A stretch of 8,487 nucleotides of DNA from Armatimonadota bacterium (GCA_016183885.1 JACPDS010000201.1:1-8487); one strand, 5' to 3'. Positions 1 through 6,655 are shown, numbered from the stretch's first letter. Notes: a model not told the origin generated them from the sequence alone. A program made the numbers and translations.

Positions 1-966
1 TCATATTAATTTAATTTGAGAAGCCCTAAACGCGCACATATCGCAAGATAAAATTTTATGGGCTTGACCATTTTGATGTAAATTCCTTAACTTTTTCTCC
101 TTTTCGCATTTCCATGCTTCTTCAATAGTAATTTTATCTATATTATTCAATAAGGAATATTCTTTAAAATCATGACAACAGGGTAAAATTTTTCCATCAT
201 AAGTAATAGTTAAACGCTGCCATAAAAATGGACACGCCCAATCAACTATACTGCCGCGATGTTCTCCTGATTCATCCTGATAATCTAAATAAACTACCTG
301 ATCGGCAATTTCTTTCCAAAAATTAACATATTTTTCCAAATCATTACTGTTTAATTCCGGCAATAAAACAGTTTGAATTCTTAATTGAGGGATAAAACTT
401 TTTCTCTCTTTTTTGAAATTTTGCAAATTTTTAATATTATTTAAAACTTCTTCAAAATTCGCTCCAATACGATTTTTTTCATAAAATTCTTTAGTATAAC
501 CTTCAAAAGAAATAAAAATTTTATCCAGTCCAGCATCAATTAATTCTTCAGATACTTCTTTGGTTAATTTTACCGCATTAGTGTTAAAACATACATCTAT
601 AATTCCTTTTTCTTTAGCGTATTTTATCATAGAAAAAATTAAAGGATGTAAAAGAGGTTCTCCCCGATAACTTAATTTTATGGCATAAAGTCCCTTTCGG
701 CTTCCTTCATCGATAATTTTCTTGTAAAATTCCCACTCCATAAAACCATCGGAAATATCAAAAACCTGCCGCAGACAAAAAAGACATTTTAAATTACAGT
801 AACTGCTTATCTCAATATCTAAATGAAGCGGAAAATCGGAAACATAAAAATTCTTAGGATATTCATGCCATTTTTTTCGATATTCCAAATAAATCTTCTC
901 GGAAATATCATGAATTGTTCCCTTGGTTAAACTATGTAAATTAGGATTTACTTTAAGATAAACCAT
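1..966 (-). CDS. Radical SAM / SPASM-domain protein
   Basis: This 321-residue protein is a radical S-adenosylmethionine enzyme. It would cleave SAM at a [4Fe-4S] cluster to make a 5'-deoxyadenosyl radical; the substrate is unknown. The cluster motif CX3CX2C is visible as C57, C61 and C64, preceded by a beta-strand reading HLDIEIS. A GGE-like SAM-binding strand appears as RGEPLLHP at 101-108. The C-terminal part carries extra cysteines (C245, C263, C264, C308, C311) in a SPASM/Twitch-like pattern, with the typical YDGKILPCC stretch that binds auxiliary Fe-S clusters. A GTGAAAG ribosome site sits about 6 nt before the ATG, and the gene starts 14 nt after the SDR gene, so both are probably in one operon. 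The stop codon occupies bases 1-3, so the gene is complete. Family members modify peptides, but similar proteins also occur in glycan loci. The context favours a sugar or lipid-linked substrate, but this is inference. Confidence 0.9.
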   Translation of the reverse strand: MVYLKVNPNLHSLTKGTIHDISEKIYLEYRKKWHEYPKNFYVSDFPLHLDIEISSYCNLKCLFCLRQVFDISDGFMEWEFYKKIIDEGSRKGLYAIKLSYRGEPLLHPLIFSMIKYAKEKGIIDVCFNTNAVKLTKEVSEELIDAGLDKIFISFEGYTKEFYEKNRIGANFEEVLNNIKNLQNFKKERKSFIPQLRIQTVLLPELNSNDLEKYVNFWKEIADQVVYLDYQDESGEHRGSIVDWACPFLWQRLTITYDGKILPCCHDFKEYSLLNNIDKITIEEAWKCEKEKKLRNLHQNGQAHKILSCDMCAFRASQIKLI

Positions 967-980
967 TTAAACTTTCACAA

Positions 981-1868
981 TTACTTAATATTTTCATAAA
1001 TATCTGTAATAGAATCAAGCAGACCCTGCCCTAATTCTAAATAAGAATGAGAAACAACTTTTTTAGCCACTTTAGGATGAAAAATATAAGGAGTAATTTT
1101 ATAATGGCTGTCATTACCTAATCCATCTTGAGGTTTTTTATACTCAATTTTTAAATCTTTATGAAGAATTTCTTTAATCATTTCTAAAAGATCCTTAACT
1201 TTCATTGGATAATGGCCGGTAATCATAATATGTTGATTTTCATATTCTTCACTTAATATATCTACGCTTAATTTAGCCGCATCTCTAACATGAATATATT
1301 CTCTAATCTCTTCGCCATTTCCATAATAAGTAATTTTATCTTCTTTCAAAGCTTGTTTTAAATATCTATAGATACTATTAGATCCATTTGCTCTTGGTCC
1401 ATAAACTGTACCAAAACGTAAAATTGTAAAGTCTAAGTTAAAATATTTCTGATAACTTTCAATATAAATCTCTGCAGCTTGTTTAGAACAACGATAAAAA
1501 CCGCCTGTATTGCTATAAACATATACAGTGCTGGCATAAATATATCTTTTTACTTTAAATTCTTTACAGGCTTCTAAAATATGCACATTGCCTAAAATAT
1601 TTTGTTTAACAGTTTCAATAGCTTCGCTCATCCCTTTATTTAAATCCGCTAATCCTGCAAAGTTATAAATATAATCAGATCCAGAAACTGTTTCCTTTAT
1701 CTTTTTAAAGTCTAAAATATCTCCCTTAACAAATTTTTGATTTTCTTTTAAATACTTAGAATCTTTTAAATCAAAAATAACAACTTCATATCCCCGAAGA
1801 GTTAATTCATCAGCGATATGGCTGCCTAAAAAACCTGAACCCCCAAAGACTACTACTTTTTCCTTCAT
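981..1868 (-). CDS. NAD-dependent epimerase/dehydratase (extended SDR)
   Basis: This 295-residue protein belongs to the extended short-chain dehydrogenase family that epimerises, dehydrates or reduces NDP-sugars in the cytoplasm. The N-terminal Rossmann motif GGSGFLG lies at 9-15, the acidic residue after beta-2 is D33, and the GD of beta-3 is at 49-50. The catalytic set is visible: S113 in YAST and Y125-x-x-x-K129 in YRCSK. The substrate-side motifs RFGTVYGPRA (151-160) and REYIHVRDAA (189-198) are typical of GalE/RfbB-like enzymes. Its length is slightly below the usual 310-340. An AAGAG site precedes the ATG. It begins 8 nt after the HEPN gene and is followed 14 nt later by the radical SAM gene, so it is probably co-transcribed with both. 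Sequence alone does not separate 4-epimerase, 4,6-dehydratase and 4-reductase activities. Confidence 0.92.
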   Translation of the reverse strand: MKEKVVVFGGSGFLGSHIADELTLRGYEVVIFDLKDSKYLKENQKFVKGDILDFKKIKETVSGSDYIYNFAGLADLNKGMSEAIETVKQNILGNVHILEACKEFKVKRYIYASTVYVYSNTGGFYRCSKQAAEIYIESYQKYFNLDFTILRFGTVYGPRANGSNSIYRYLKQALKEDKITYYGNGEEIREYIHVRDAAKLSVDILSEEYENQHIMITGHYPMKVKDLLEMIKEILHKDLKIEYKKPQDGLGNDSHYKITPYIFHPKVAKKVVSHSYLELGQGLLDSITDIYENIK

Positions 1869-1876
1869 TTTAACTC

Positions 1877-2266
1877 TTAAATTTTACTTTCAAATTTATT
1901 TAATAAATCTTTCATTAATAAAAAATATTCTTTTATTTTACTATAAATCATCTCGGCTACTTCTTCTTTATATGTATGGGAAGTATCATTTCTTCTATCG
2001 GTCATTTCTAAACATTTAACAGCTTCTTCTTCTAATAAAAACCCCAAGGAAAAAATCTCTCTAAAACAAGTTTTGGGAGAATTAGACATAATACCCTCTT
2101 TTTCTTTAAGATATTCTTTTAAAAACTTCCATAAAGCTTCAAAAGTATATTCGAAACGCTGAATAGCCGCATCTCTTATAATAATTGAAAATGGCTCTTT
2201 AAAAATATCTTCAAGAGTCTTTAAAGCTTTGAGAGCATCTTTATATTTTAAACTTAATCTTTCCAT
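1877..2266 (-). CDS. hepT: HEPN-domain toxin, HepT / HI0074 family
   Basis: This 129-residue, mostly helical protein is the HEPN partner of the nucleotidyltransferase encoded just upstream. The segment IQRFEYTFEALWK (35-47) is characteristic of the HI0074-type 'nucleotidyltransferase substrate-binding' family. The HEPN RNase motif RX4H is present as R92-N-D-T-S-H97 and is followed by Y99, giving RX4HXY. In characterised HepT/MntA systems HEPN is the RNase toxin, and this tyrosine is AMPylated by MntA to neutralise it. The motif is complete, so the toxin is predicted to be active. The start overlaps the end of the MNT gene by 13 nt, with AAAGGA about 9 nt ahead, giving tight co-translation. 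It sits in the middle of glycan genes with no obvious metabolic link to them. Confidence 0.9.
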   Translation of the reverse strand: MERLSLKYKDALKALKTLEDIFKEPFSIIIRDAAIQRFEYTFEALWKFLKEYLKEKEGIMSNSPKTCFREIFSLGFLLEEEAVKCLEMTDRRNDTSHTYKEEVAEMIYSKIKEYFLLMKDLLNKFESKI

Positions 2267-2547
2267 ATCACCGCATCCTTTAAAGCAAGATGTTTAAAAT
2301 CTTCTGAAATATCTTGAAAATTTACTATTTCCACCTTATAAGGTATATTTAAGTTCTCTATTTTTTCTCTTAAAAGAGTAATCTTCATTTGATCAATTCT
2401 TCTATAAGGTATAATTCCTATGTCTATATCTGAAGAAATATAATCCTCTTTTCTTGCTCTGGAACCGAAAAGGATTATTCTTGCTTCTTCATCTTTTAAA
2501 AAATCTATGACTATTTCTTTTAGCTTAAGAAGATATTTATTTTCCAT
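2254..2547 (-). CDS. mntA: MNT-type nucleotidyltransferase antitoxin (MntA family)
   Basis: This 97-residue protein is a minimal nucleotidyltransferase of the DNA polymerase beta superfamily. The signature GSX10DXD is exact, from G28-S29 to D40-I-D42, inside the stretch ILFGSRARKE...SSDIDIGI. The third carboxylate, usually Asp in a V-D-hydrophobic strand, appears to be E73 in KVEIVNF. The known role in HEPN/MNT pairs is to transfer AMP to the HEPN toxin and so block its RNase. The gene overlaps the HEPN gene by 13 nt. Its ATG lies one base after the stop of a Phd-like remnant (TGATATG), and no strong ribosome site of its own is seen, so translation was probably coupled to the gene in front. 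Its length is normal for the family. Confidence 0.9.
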   Translation of the reverse strand: MENKYLLKLKEIVIDFLKDEEARIILFGSRARKEDYISSDIDIGIIPYRRIDQMKITLLREKIENLNIPYKVEIVNFQDISEDFKHLALKDAVIWKD

Positions 2548-2548
2548 A

Positions 2549-2735
2549 TCAATTATGAAGAAATTCTTCTAATTTACTAAATTTTAAAGTTTTTTTTCTC
2601 ATTTCTTTAAGAACTTTTAAATCTTCTAAACGCTCTAGAAGTCTTTGATAATCTTTTAAATTTAAAATAATCCCCTGTAGGTCTGCCATTTTTGAGGATT
2701 ATCTCTAAACCTTTTTCTCGAACTTTACTTTTCAT
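2549..2735 (-). pseudogene. Phd/YefM-like antitoxin remnant with a one-base frameshift
   Basis: There is no intact ORF here, but two overlapping short frames join into one recognisable protein. Frame one starts at the ATG at 2735 behind a strong ribosome site and reads MKSKVREKGLEIILKNGRPT. Frame two continues with GIILNLKDYQRLLERLEDL and ends LKFSKLEEFLHN at the TGA at 2549-2551. The order 'LEIILKNGRPTG-IIL-LKDYQRLLERLEDL' is typical of the C-terminal two thirds of Phd/YefM antitoxins. Removing one base from the C4 run at 2672-2675 (G4 on the coding strand) restores the frame. The joined product would be about 61 residues, shorter than the usual 75-90, and it lacks the first DNA-binding strand and helix. 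The stop lies one base before the MNT start. Broken as written, the downstream half could still be made from an ATG at 2689. No RelE/ParE-type toxin is seen beside it. Confidence 0.55.
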
Positions 2736-2967
2736 TAATCTGTCTCCCCCTTTATATTTAATAATACTTTTATTAGCTTTTCCATATATTTTTTAGTGCC
2801 CAAGGTAATCCTAAAAAGCCCTCTAACGGCTTTTCTAAAAAATTTCCCTTAATTAAAATATCCTTATTATAACAAGCCTTTTCTATTTTATCAATAATCT
2901 GAATGCGTTCGGTACATATACACCATTTTAGTATTTTTATTATTATACAAAAGTTTGTCGCAATACC
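2735..2967 (-). pseudogene. C-terminal remnant of a HisC-like class I/II aminotransferase
   Basis: This is the decayed tail of a fold-type I PLP aminotransferase. One frame reads ERIQIIDKIEKACYNKDILI and continues KGNFLEKPLEG down to about 2818. The next frame then reads LFRITLGTKKYMEKLIKVLL to a TAA at 2735-2737. The 'FRITLGTKKYMEK' block matches the classic HisC C-terminus (RxTxGTxxxNE/MEK), where the arginine binds the substrate carboxylate or phosphate. Adding one base at the A5 run 2813-2817 (T5 on the coding strand) would fuse the frames as EGFFRITLGT. Only about 75 codons remain of a family that is normally near 350, and the PLP lysine region is absent. The TAA overlaps the ATG of the Phd-like remnant as TAATG. 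The same frame continues back through one stop to a start at 3003 inside the dehydrogenase gene. Confidence is moderate because the upstream 20 codons show no clear family match. Confidence 0.55.
2744..2750 (-). promoter_or_regulatory. Strong ribosome binding site before the Phd-like remnant
   Basis: The coding strand reads GGGGGAG with 8 nt to the ATG at 2735. This is one of the best Shine-Dalgarno sequences in the window. It suggests that the Phd-like gene was translated from this ATG before its frame was broken, and it also feeds ribosomes toward the MNT gene. Confidence 0.5.
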
Positions 2968-2996
2968 TTAAGAGGCATAAATTTTATCTAAATTTT

Positions 2997-3905
2997 TCAG
3001 CATATTGCCTTTAATAAATTTAACACTGTTTGTTTTTCCATTTCTTCTCGAGCTTCAGTATATGATCCAATATGAGGAGTTAAAATGACATTATTTAATT
3101 CCTTTAATTTTCCATTATAAGGTTCTTCTTGAAAAACATCCAAAGCCGCGGCTTTAATTTTTTGATTTTTTAAAGCTTGATATAAAGCTTCTTCGTTTAT
3201 TATTTTCCCCCGGGAAGTATTAATTAAAATTAAATCTTTTTTCATTAAATTAAATTCATTAAAAGAAATTAAGTTTTCATTTTCTCTTGAGTAATTTAAA
3301 TGCAAGCTTAAAATATCTGATTCTTTTAAAAGAGTTTTAAAATCAACTAATTTAAGCTGATTATTTTCTATAAATTTTTTATCGGGATTAATATCATTAA
3401 CTAAAATTTTAACCTTAAAAACTTTTAATATTTCAATTAATCTTTTGGCAATATTTCCTAATCCTAATATACCCACCTTTTTACCCCATAATAAATTTCC
3501 CATTCTTTTATTCCAGATTCCCGCTCTTATTTCTTGATTATAATTAGGAATATCTCTTAATAAACTTAAAATTAAAGTTAAAGTAAGTTCTGCTACTGTT
3601 TCTTCCAACCCTGAATTTAACTTTAAAACTTTTATTTTACTGCTTCTAGCGTATTTTAAATCGATATTATCCATTCCTAAACCCAATCGAGAAATTACTT
3701 TTAATTTATTAGCTTTTTTTAAAACTTCTTGATTCAAAATTTCTGTTCCGGCAATTAAATAATCTGCATCTTTTAAAAATCTCATTATTTCTTCTTTAGT
3801 AAAAGTTCTCCCATAAGGGTTTAAAATAATTTTTAAGTTTTTCTTTTTTAAAATTTCTAAATATTTTTTGCTAAATGACGAAGGAGAAATTAAAACTTTT
3901 CTCAT
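2997..3905 (-). CDS. D-2-hydroxyacid dehydrogenase (phosphoglycerate dehydrogenase-like)
   Basis: This 302-residue NAD-dependent enzyme would interconvert a D-2-hydroxyacid and its 2-keto acid. The nucleotide-binding motif GLGNIA lies at 148-153 with D171 at the end of beta-2. The catalytic triad of the family is complete: R232 in NTSRG, E261 in DVFQEEP and H278 in LTPHIGS. The substrate loop SRLGLGMDNID is at 72-82. It has no ACT or ASB domain, so it is the short form, unlike full-length serine-pathway SerA. Its start overlaps the DegT gene by ATGA, a sign of coupled translation. The neighbours make a role in making or removing a sugar-derived or three-carbon hydroxyacid for glycan synthesis more likely than serine synthesis, though this is inference. 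Downstream, its stop overlaps a possible ATG at 3003 that leads into the HisC-like remnant. Confidence 0.92.
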   Translation of the reverse strand: MRKVLISPSSFSKKYLEILKKKNLKIILNPYGRTFTKEEIMRFLKDADYLIAGTEILNQEVLKKANKLKVISRLGLGMDNIDLKYARSSKIKVLKLNSGLEETVAELTLTLILSLLRDIPNYNQEIRAGIWNKRMGNLLWGKKVGILGLGNIAKRLIEILKVFKVKILVNDINPDKKFIENNQLKLVDFKTLLKESDILSLHLNYSRENENLISFNEFNLMKKDLILINTSRGKIINEEALYQALKNQKIKAAALDVFQEEPYNGKLKELNNVILTPHIGSYTEAREEMEKQTVLNLLKAIC

Positions 3906-5080
3906 TTTTTAACTTTTATTTCTTTGTTAAAAGAATGGATTCTTTGAATAGCTTCGCATATTCCATTAATTATTTCTTCTTCCATATAATTATAAAGAGG
4001 CAAACAAATAATATTTTCAGATATATTTTCAGTATTTTTTAAGGATACTTTATTATATTTCTTATAAGCTAAATGCTTATGCACCGGGGGATGATAATAA
4101 ATTTTAGTCATAATATTTTCTTTAGCTAAAGCTTTATATAAAATTTTATTAGGAAGACCAAATTCTTTTTTGTTAATTAAAATTCCTAAATAATTATAAG
4201 ATGAATAACTATTCTGAGTTGTTCCTTGAAATCTAATGCCGGGAATATCTTTAAGATGTTTTTTATAAAGATTCGCATATTTATTTCTATTTTGAGTAAA
4301 TTTATCAATATCTTTTAGCATAGAAAGTCCCACCAGAGCATGAATTTCTGACATTCTTGAATTTAATCCCGGCAGAATGCAATTATAATCAGGGAGAACT
4401 CCATAATTTCTGGTTAGTTTCAGCTTCTGGGCTAATTTTTTATCGCTCGTTGCGATAAATCCGCCTTCGATTGAAGTAAAATGCTTGGTAGGGCTTCCGC
4501 TAAAAACTTCCGCTTCTCCAAAATTTCCAATTCTTTTTTTATGATAAATAGCTCCTAAAGCTTGAGCGGCATCAAAAACTAATTTTATATCTTTTCCTTT
4601 AATAATTTTTTCTAATTCTTTAATTTCTACAGGATTCCCAAAAGTATGTACCGGCATAATTGCTTTAGTTTTAGGAGTAATTTTCTTCTCTACTTCATAA
4701 GGATCTAAATTAAAAGTTTCCGCATCGATATCGGCAAAAACTATTTTACATCTATTCCAATAAGCGGCATTAACAGTAGCGGCGATAGTAAAAGAAGGCA
4801 TAATAATTTCTTTTTCTTCTAAACCAAGAGCTTGTAAGGTTAAAGTAAGAGCTAAAGTGCAAGAAGACATTGCTACAATATAAGGAACGTCAAGAAAACG
4901 AGCCAATTCTTCTTCTAACTTTAAAACTGTATTAGCATTAGTAACAATTCTGCTTTTAAAAATCTTTTCTAATTTAAATTTAATTTTATCATAATAACGA
5001 TCCATGACTGGATTTACAATGCCAACCCAATTATCAAAAACAGGCTTCCCGCCTAAAATTGCCGGCTTATCTTTTAACAT
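3902..5080 (-). CDS. DegT/DnrJ/EryC1/StrS family aminotransferase
   Basis: This 392-residue PLP enzyme would transfer an amino group, usually from glutamate, to a keto-sugar nucleotide in the cytoplasm. The fold-type I landmarks are in order: the MSSCTLALTL cofactor-phosphate loop (71-80), PSFT (95-98), the MPVHTFGNP strand (142-150), D170 in FDAAQALGA, which pairs with the pyridine nitrogen, and the internal-aldimine lysine K199 in SPTKHFTSIEGG. Length is normal. The N-terminal ILGGKPVF is a common family start. The ribosome site is weak (AAAGGGAA lies far upstream, AAAG nearer). It is the first gene after the 139-nt spacer, so it may begin its own transcription unit. It overlaps the dehydrogenase gene by 4 nt. 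The exact sugar (3-, 4- or 6-amino, or an octulosonate as in KdnA) cannot be read from the sequence. Confidence 0.95.
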   Translation of the reverse strand: MLKDKPAILGGKPVFDNWVGIVNPVMDRYYDKIKFKLEKIFKSRIVTNANTVLKLEEELARFLDVPYIVAMSSCTLALTLTLQALGLEEKEIIMPSFTIAATVNAAYWNRCKIVFADIDAETFNLDPYEVEKKITPKTKAIMPVHTFGNPVEIKELEKIIKGKDIKLVFDAAQALGAIYHKKRIGNFGEAEVFSGSPTKHFTSIEGGFIATSDKKLAQKLKLTRNYGVLPDYNCILPGLNSRMSEIHALVGLSMLKDIDKFTQNRNKYANLYKKHLKDIPGIRFQGTTQNSYSSYNYLGILINKKEFGLPNKILYKALAKENIMTKIYYHPPVHKHLAYKKYNKVSLKNTENISENIICLPLYNYMEEEIINGICEAIQRIHSFNKEIKVKK

Positions 5081-5157
5081 TTTTCTAGACTTTATTCCCT
5101 TTATAAATTACAGAATAAATATATTATTTTCATTAAAACTTAAAAAAAATCCTTTTA

Positions 5158-5163
5158 ATTATA
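5158..5163 (-). promoter_or_regulatory. Possible -10 promoter element for the DegT operon
   Basis: The minus strand carries an exact TATAAT within GCGCGTATATAATT, about 75 nt before the DegT start. No good -35 hexamer is found at 17-18 nt spacing (TAAATT or ATAAAT), and AT-rich sequence produces such matches by chance. It is listed because this is the only spacer of note between intact genes. Confidence 0.25.
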
Positions 5164-5170
5164 TACGCGC

Positions 5171-5209
5171 ATAGAATTAAAATTTATTCATTTTTTAGTT
5201 TTAATCTAT
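5171..5209 (-). repeat. AT-rich inverted repeat in the SGNH-DegT spacer
   Basis: The arms ATAGAATTAAAA (5171-5182) and TTTTAATCTAT (5199-5209) pair over 11 bp with one bulged base around a 16-nt loop. It lies 10-50 nt after the SGNH stop. The stem is almost pure A-T and no U-run follows on the minus strand, so it is a poor intrinsic terminator. It might be a weak terminator, a protein site or chance. Confidence 0.25.
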
Positions 5210-5219
5210 AAAATAATTA

Positions 5220-6356
5220 TCATTTAAACTTCAAAATCGGCTTTAAAATTTTCTCATATATATTTTCAGCTACTATTTGATTGCCCAGGTCGGTAAAATG
5301 AACAATATCGATAAAAATATCTTTTTTATTAGCATAAAATATATGACTGAAATCTAAAAATTTATGCTTATTATTATTATCAAGCATTTTCATTCTTCGA
5401 GAAATTATTGGGAAATAAATTTTAGCGGCTTCGGGATAAAACTGCCTGGCATTAAAACTTGCGGGATATTCCTGTATATGTTTTAATTCAAGCGAAGTTA
5501 AATAATTTTTATAAATAAGAGCCGGCTGCAGTATTACAGCAAGCCGAAAATTATAATGCTCAGCCAGAGCATAAAGAGTATTCATATTCTTTATATAAAA
5601 TTCTATCCGCCCATCCTGATTTATTATTTTTTTTCTTGTTTCAGGATTTTTATAATAATTTATCATTTTCATCTTGCCAATTTTATCTGAAACATACTTA
5701 AAAAATGCGCTCCATCTTAATAATGAGTAAGATAAAAATTTAGGGAAGGAAGTTTCCCATAAAGCTCTATAAGCATTAATCAATGCGGCTGAATGAGCAT
5801 CAATATCAGGAGGCGCGTTATCATAATCCATCCCTACGGTAATGTCATTAAAACCATTTATATCTATAACTAAATCGGGTTTAAAATCTATTCCATAAAA
5901 CTGCAGGGTAATTAGCTCTTGGGCGGAAATATAGCCGGGAATAGCCATATTATAAACTTCAAAATGTTTGCTTTTTATATTTTCATTTAAAATCTCCTCC
6001 AGCCGTCCGCCGATAGTTTTTTTATCAGAAGACGCTCCAATTCCAAAAGCCGCGCTTCCACCCAATATTATAATACGAAAAATATTTTTATCTTTAGGAA
6101 TTCGAAACTCTTTCCCTCTAAAACCCATTGAATTAATACGCACCTTTTGATTCTCAAATGGATAAAAACGCGCCTGTGAATACTGGGTATAATGCCTTTT
6201 CAAAGGATCTTTATTTTGTTTCCATGCCCGAGCATACCTAATATTAAGATATAAACTTGTTCCCAATTCCAAGAATAAAATAAAAAATAAAATTATAATA
6301 AAAGAAAAAAATATTTTTTTTCCAAATGTATCGCCATAAGATTTATTAAGCGTCAA
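5220..6356 (-). CDS. Membrane-anchored SGNH/GDSL-type hydrolase
   Basis: This 378-residue protein has a positive N-terminus, one hydrophobic segment at about 14-38 (signal anchor), then a large domain expected outside the cytoplasmic membrane. The SGNH blocks are present: the nucleophile S101 in ILGGSAAFG, G141 in NMAIPGY, N170 in INGFND, and D350-x-x-H353 in FIDIVHFTDLGN. The likely role is esterase or acyltransferase action on a surface glycan, for example O-deacetylation. This is family knowledge plus context, not a proven substrate. The start is TTG: it overlaps the preceding stop as TTGA, an in-frame TGA lies 10 nt upstream, and the next in-frame ATG falls well past the membrane segment. 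The spacing between blocks is longer than in small GDSL lipases, resembling polysaccharide-locus SGNH proteins. Confidence 0.85.
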   Translation of the reverse strand: MTLNKSYGDTFGKKIFFSFIIILFFILFLELGTSLYLNIRYARAWKQNKDPLKRHYTQYSQARFYPFENQKVRINSMGFRGKEFRIPKDKNIFRIIILGGSAAFGIGASSDKKTIGGRLEEILNENIKSKHFEVYNMAIPGYISAQELITLQFYGIDFKPDLVIDINGFNDITVGMDYDNAPPDIDAHSAALINAYRALWETSFPKFLSYSLLRWSAFFKYVSDKIGKMKMINYYKNPETRKKIINQDGRIEFYIKNMNTLYALAEHYNFRLAVILQPALIYKNYLTSLELKHIQEYPASFNARQFYPEAAKIYFPIISRRMKMLDNNNKHKFLDFSHIFYANKKDIFIDIVHFTDLGNQIVAENIYEKILKPILKFK

Positions 6357-6655
6357 ATTTTTATCTCACTTTTTTTAAGGATTTGCAATATCAATTGAAC
6401 TATATTATAAGCGGCTTTTCCTGTCAAAATATTTCCAAAATATTCTCTGGAATTCTTTTCCATTTCAGAGCGCAAATTTTTGCTGTTTAAAATATTTTCT
6501 ACACCTTTTAAAATATTTTCTTCTTTAGTTATTTCAAGCGCCACGCCGTATTTATATAAAGGAATTGGATTATCTTGACCAGTTAAATTTATGGTAATAA
6601 GCGGTTTCTTCATAAGCACTGTTTCTAAACCAACAGTGCTTGCGAAAGTAATCAT
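6353..6655 (-). CDS. C-terminal part of a split GT-B / UDP-GlcNAc 2-epimerase-like protein
   Basis: These 100 codons carry the C-terminal end of a GT-B-fold protein whose first part is the gene immediately upstream. The opening ITFASTVGLETVLMKKPLIT (residues 2-21) is the nucleotide-sugar binding region of the 2-epimerase/glycosyltransferase superfamily, in which an S-T-x-G-x-E loop grips the sugar nucleotide. The rest is the usual C-terminal helical cap. It cannot fold as a full enzyme alone. The ATG overlaps the TAA of the upstream part as TAATG and has no ribosome site. The same frame stays open backwards for several codons (YISEL before the ATG), as expected if the two parts were once one gene. 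Reinitiation at TAATG could produce two subunits, but a frameshift is simpler. Confidence 0.75.
   Translation of the reverse strand: MITFASTVGLETVLMKKPLITINLTGQDNPIPLYKYGVALEITKEENILKGVENILNSKNLRSEMEKNSREYFGNILTGKAAYNIVQLILQILKKSEIKI
6365..6369 (-). promoter_or_regulatory. Ribosome binding site supporting the TTG start of the SGNH gene
   Basis: GTGAG on the minus strand lies 8 nt before the TTG at 6356. With an in-frame stop at 6366-6368, it fixes TTG as the only reasonable start. Confidence 0.5.

Larger units (their letters stand above)
2548..2996. other. 449-nt stretch without an intact gene: gene-remnant scar
   Basis: The space between the dehydrogenase and the MNT gene holds no complete ORF. 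About 190 nt next to MNT encode a broken Phd-like antitoxin, and about 230 nt above that encode the broken tail of a HisC-like aminotransferase. The remaining 30 or so bases next to the dehydrogenase contain a short frame of 11 codons. No terminal inverted repeats or transposase fragments are apparent. Confidence 0.6.

Noticed and set aside
2548..2996. Insertion sequence or CRISPR array in the gap
   Set aside because: No transposase fragment, terminal inverted repeats, target duplication or regularly spaced repeats are visible; the content is explained by two gene remnants.
2997..3905. Serine-pathway 3-phosphoglycerate dehydrogenase (serA)
   Set aside because: The fold and triad match, but the regulatory domains are absent and the context is glycan synthesis, so a serA symbol is not justified.
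5968..6150. Plus-strand ORF of 60 codons
   Set aside because: It lies wholly inside the SGNH gene on the opposite strand, across its catalytic GGS block, and has no family signature, so it is an antisense shadow.
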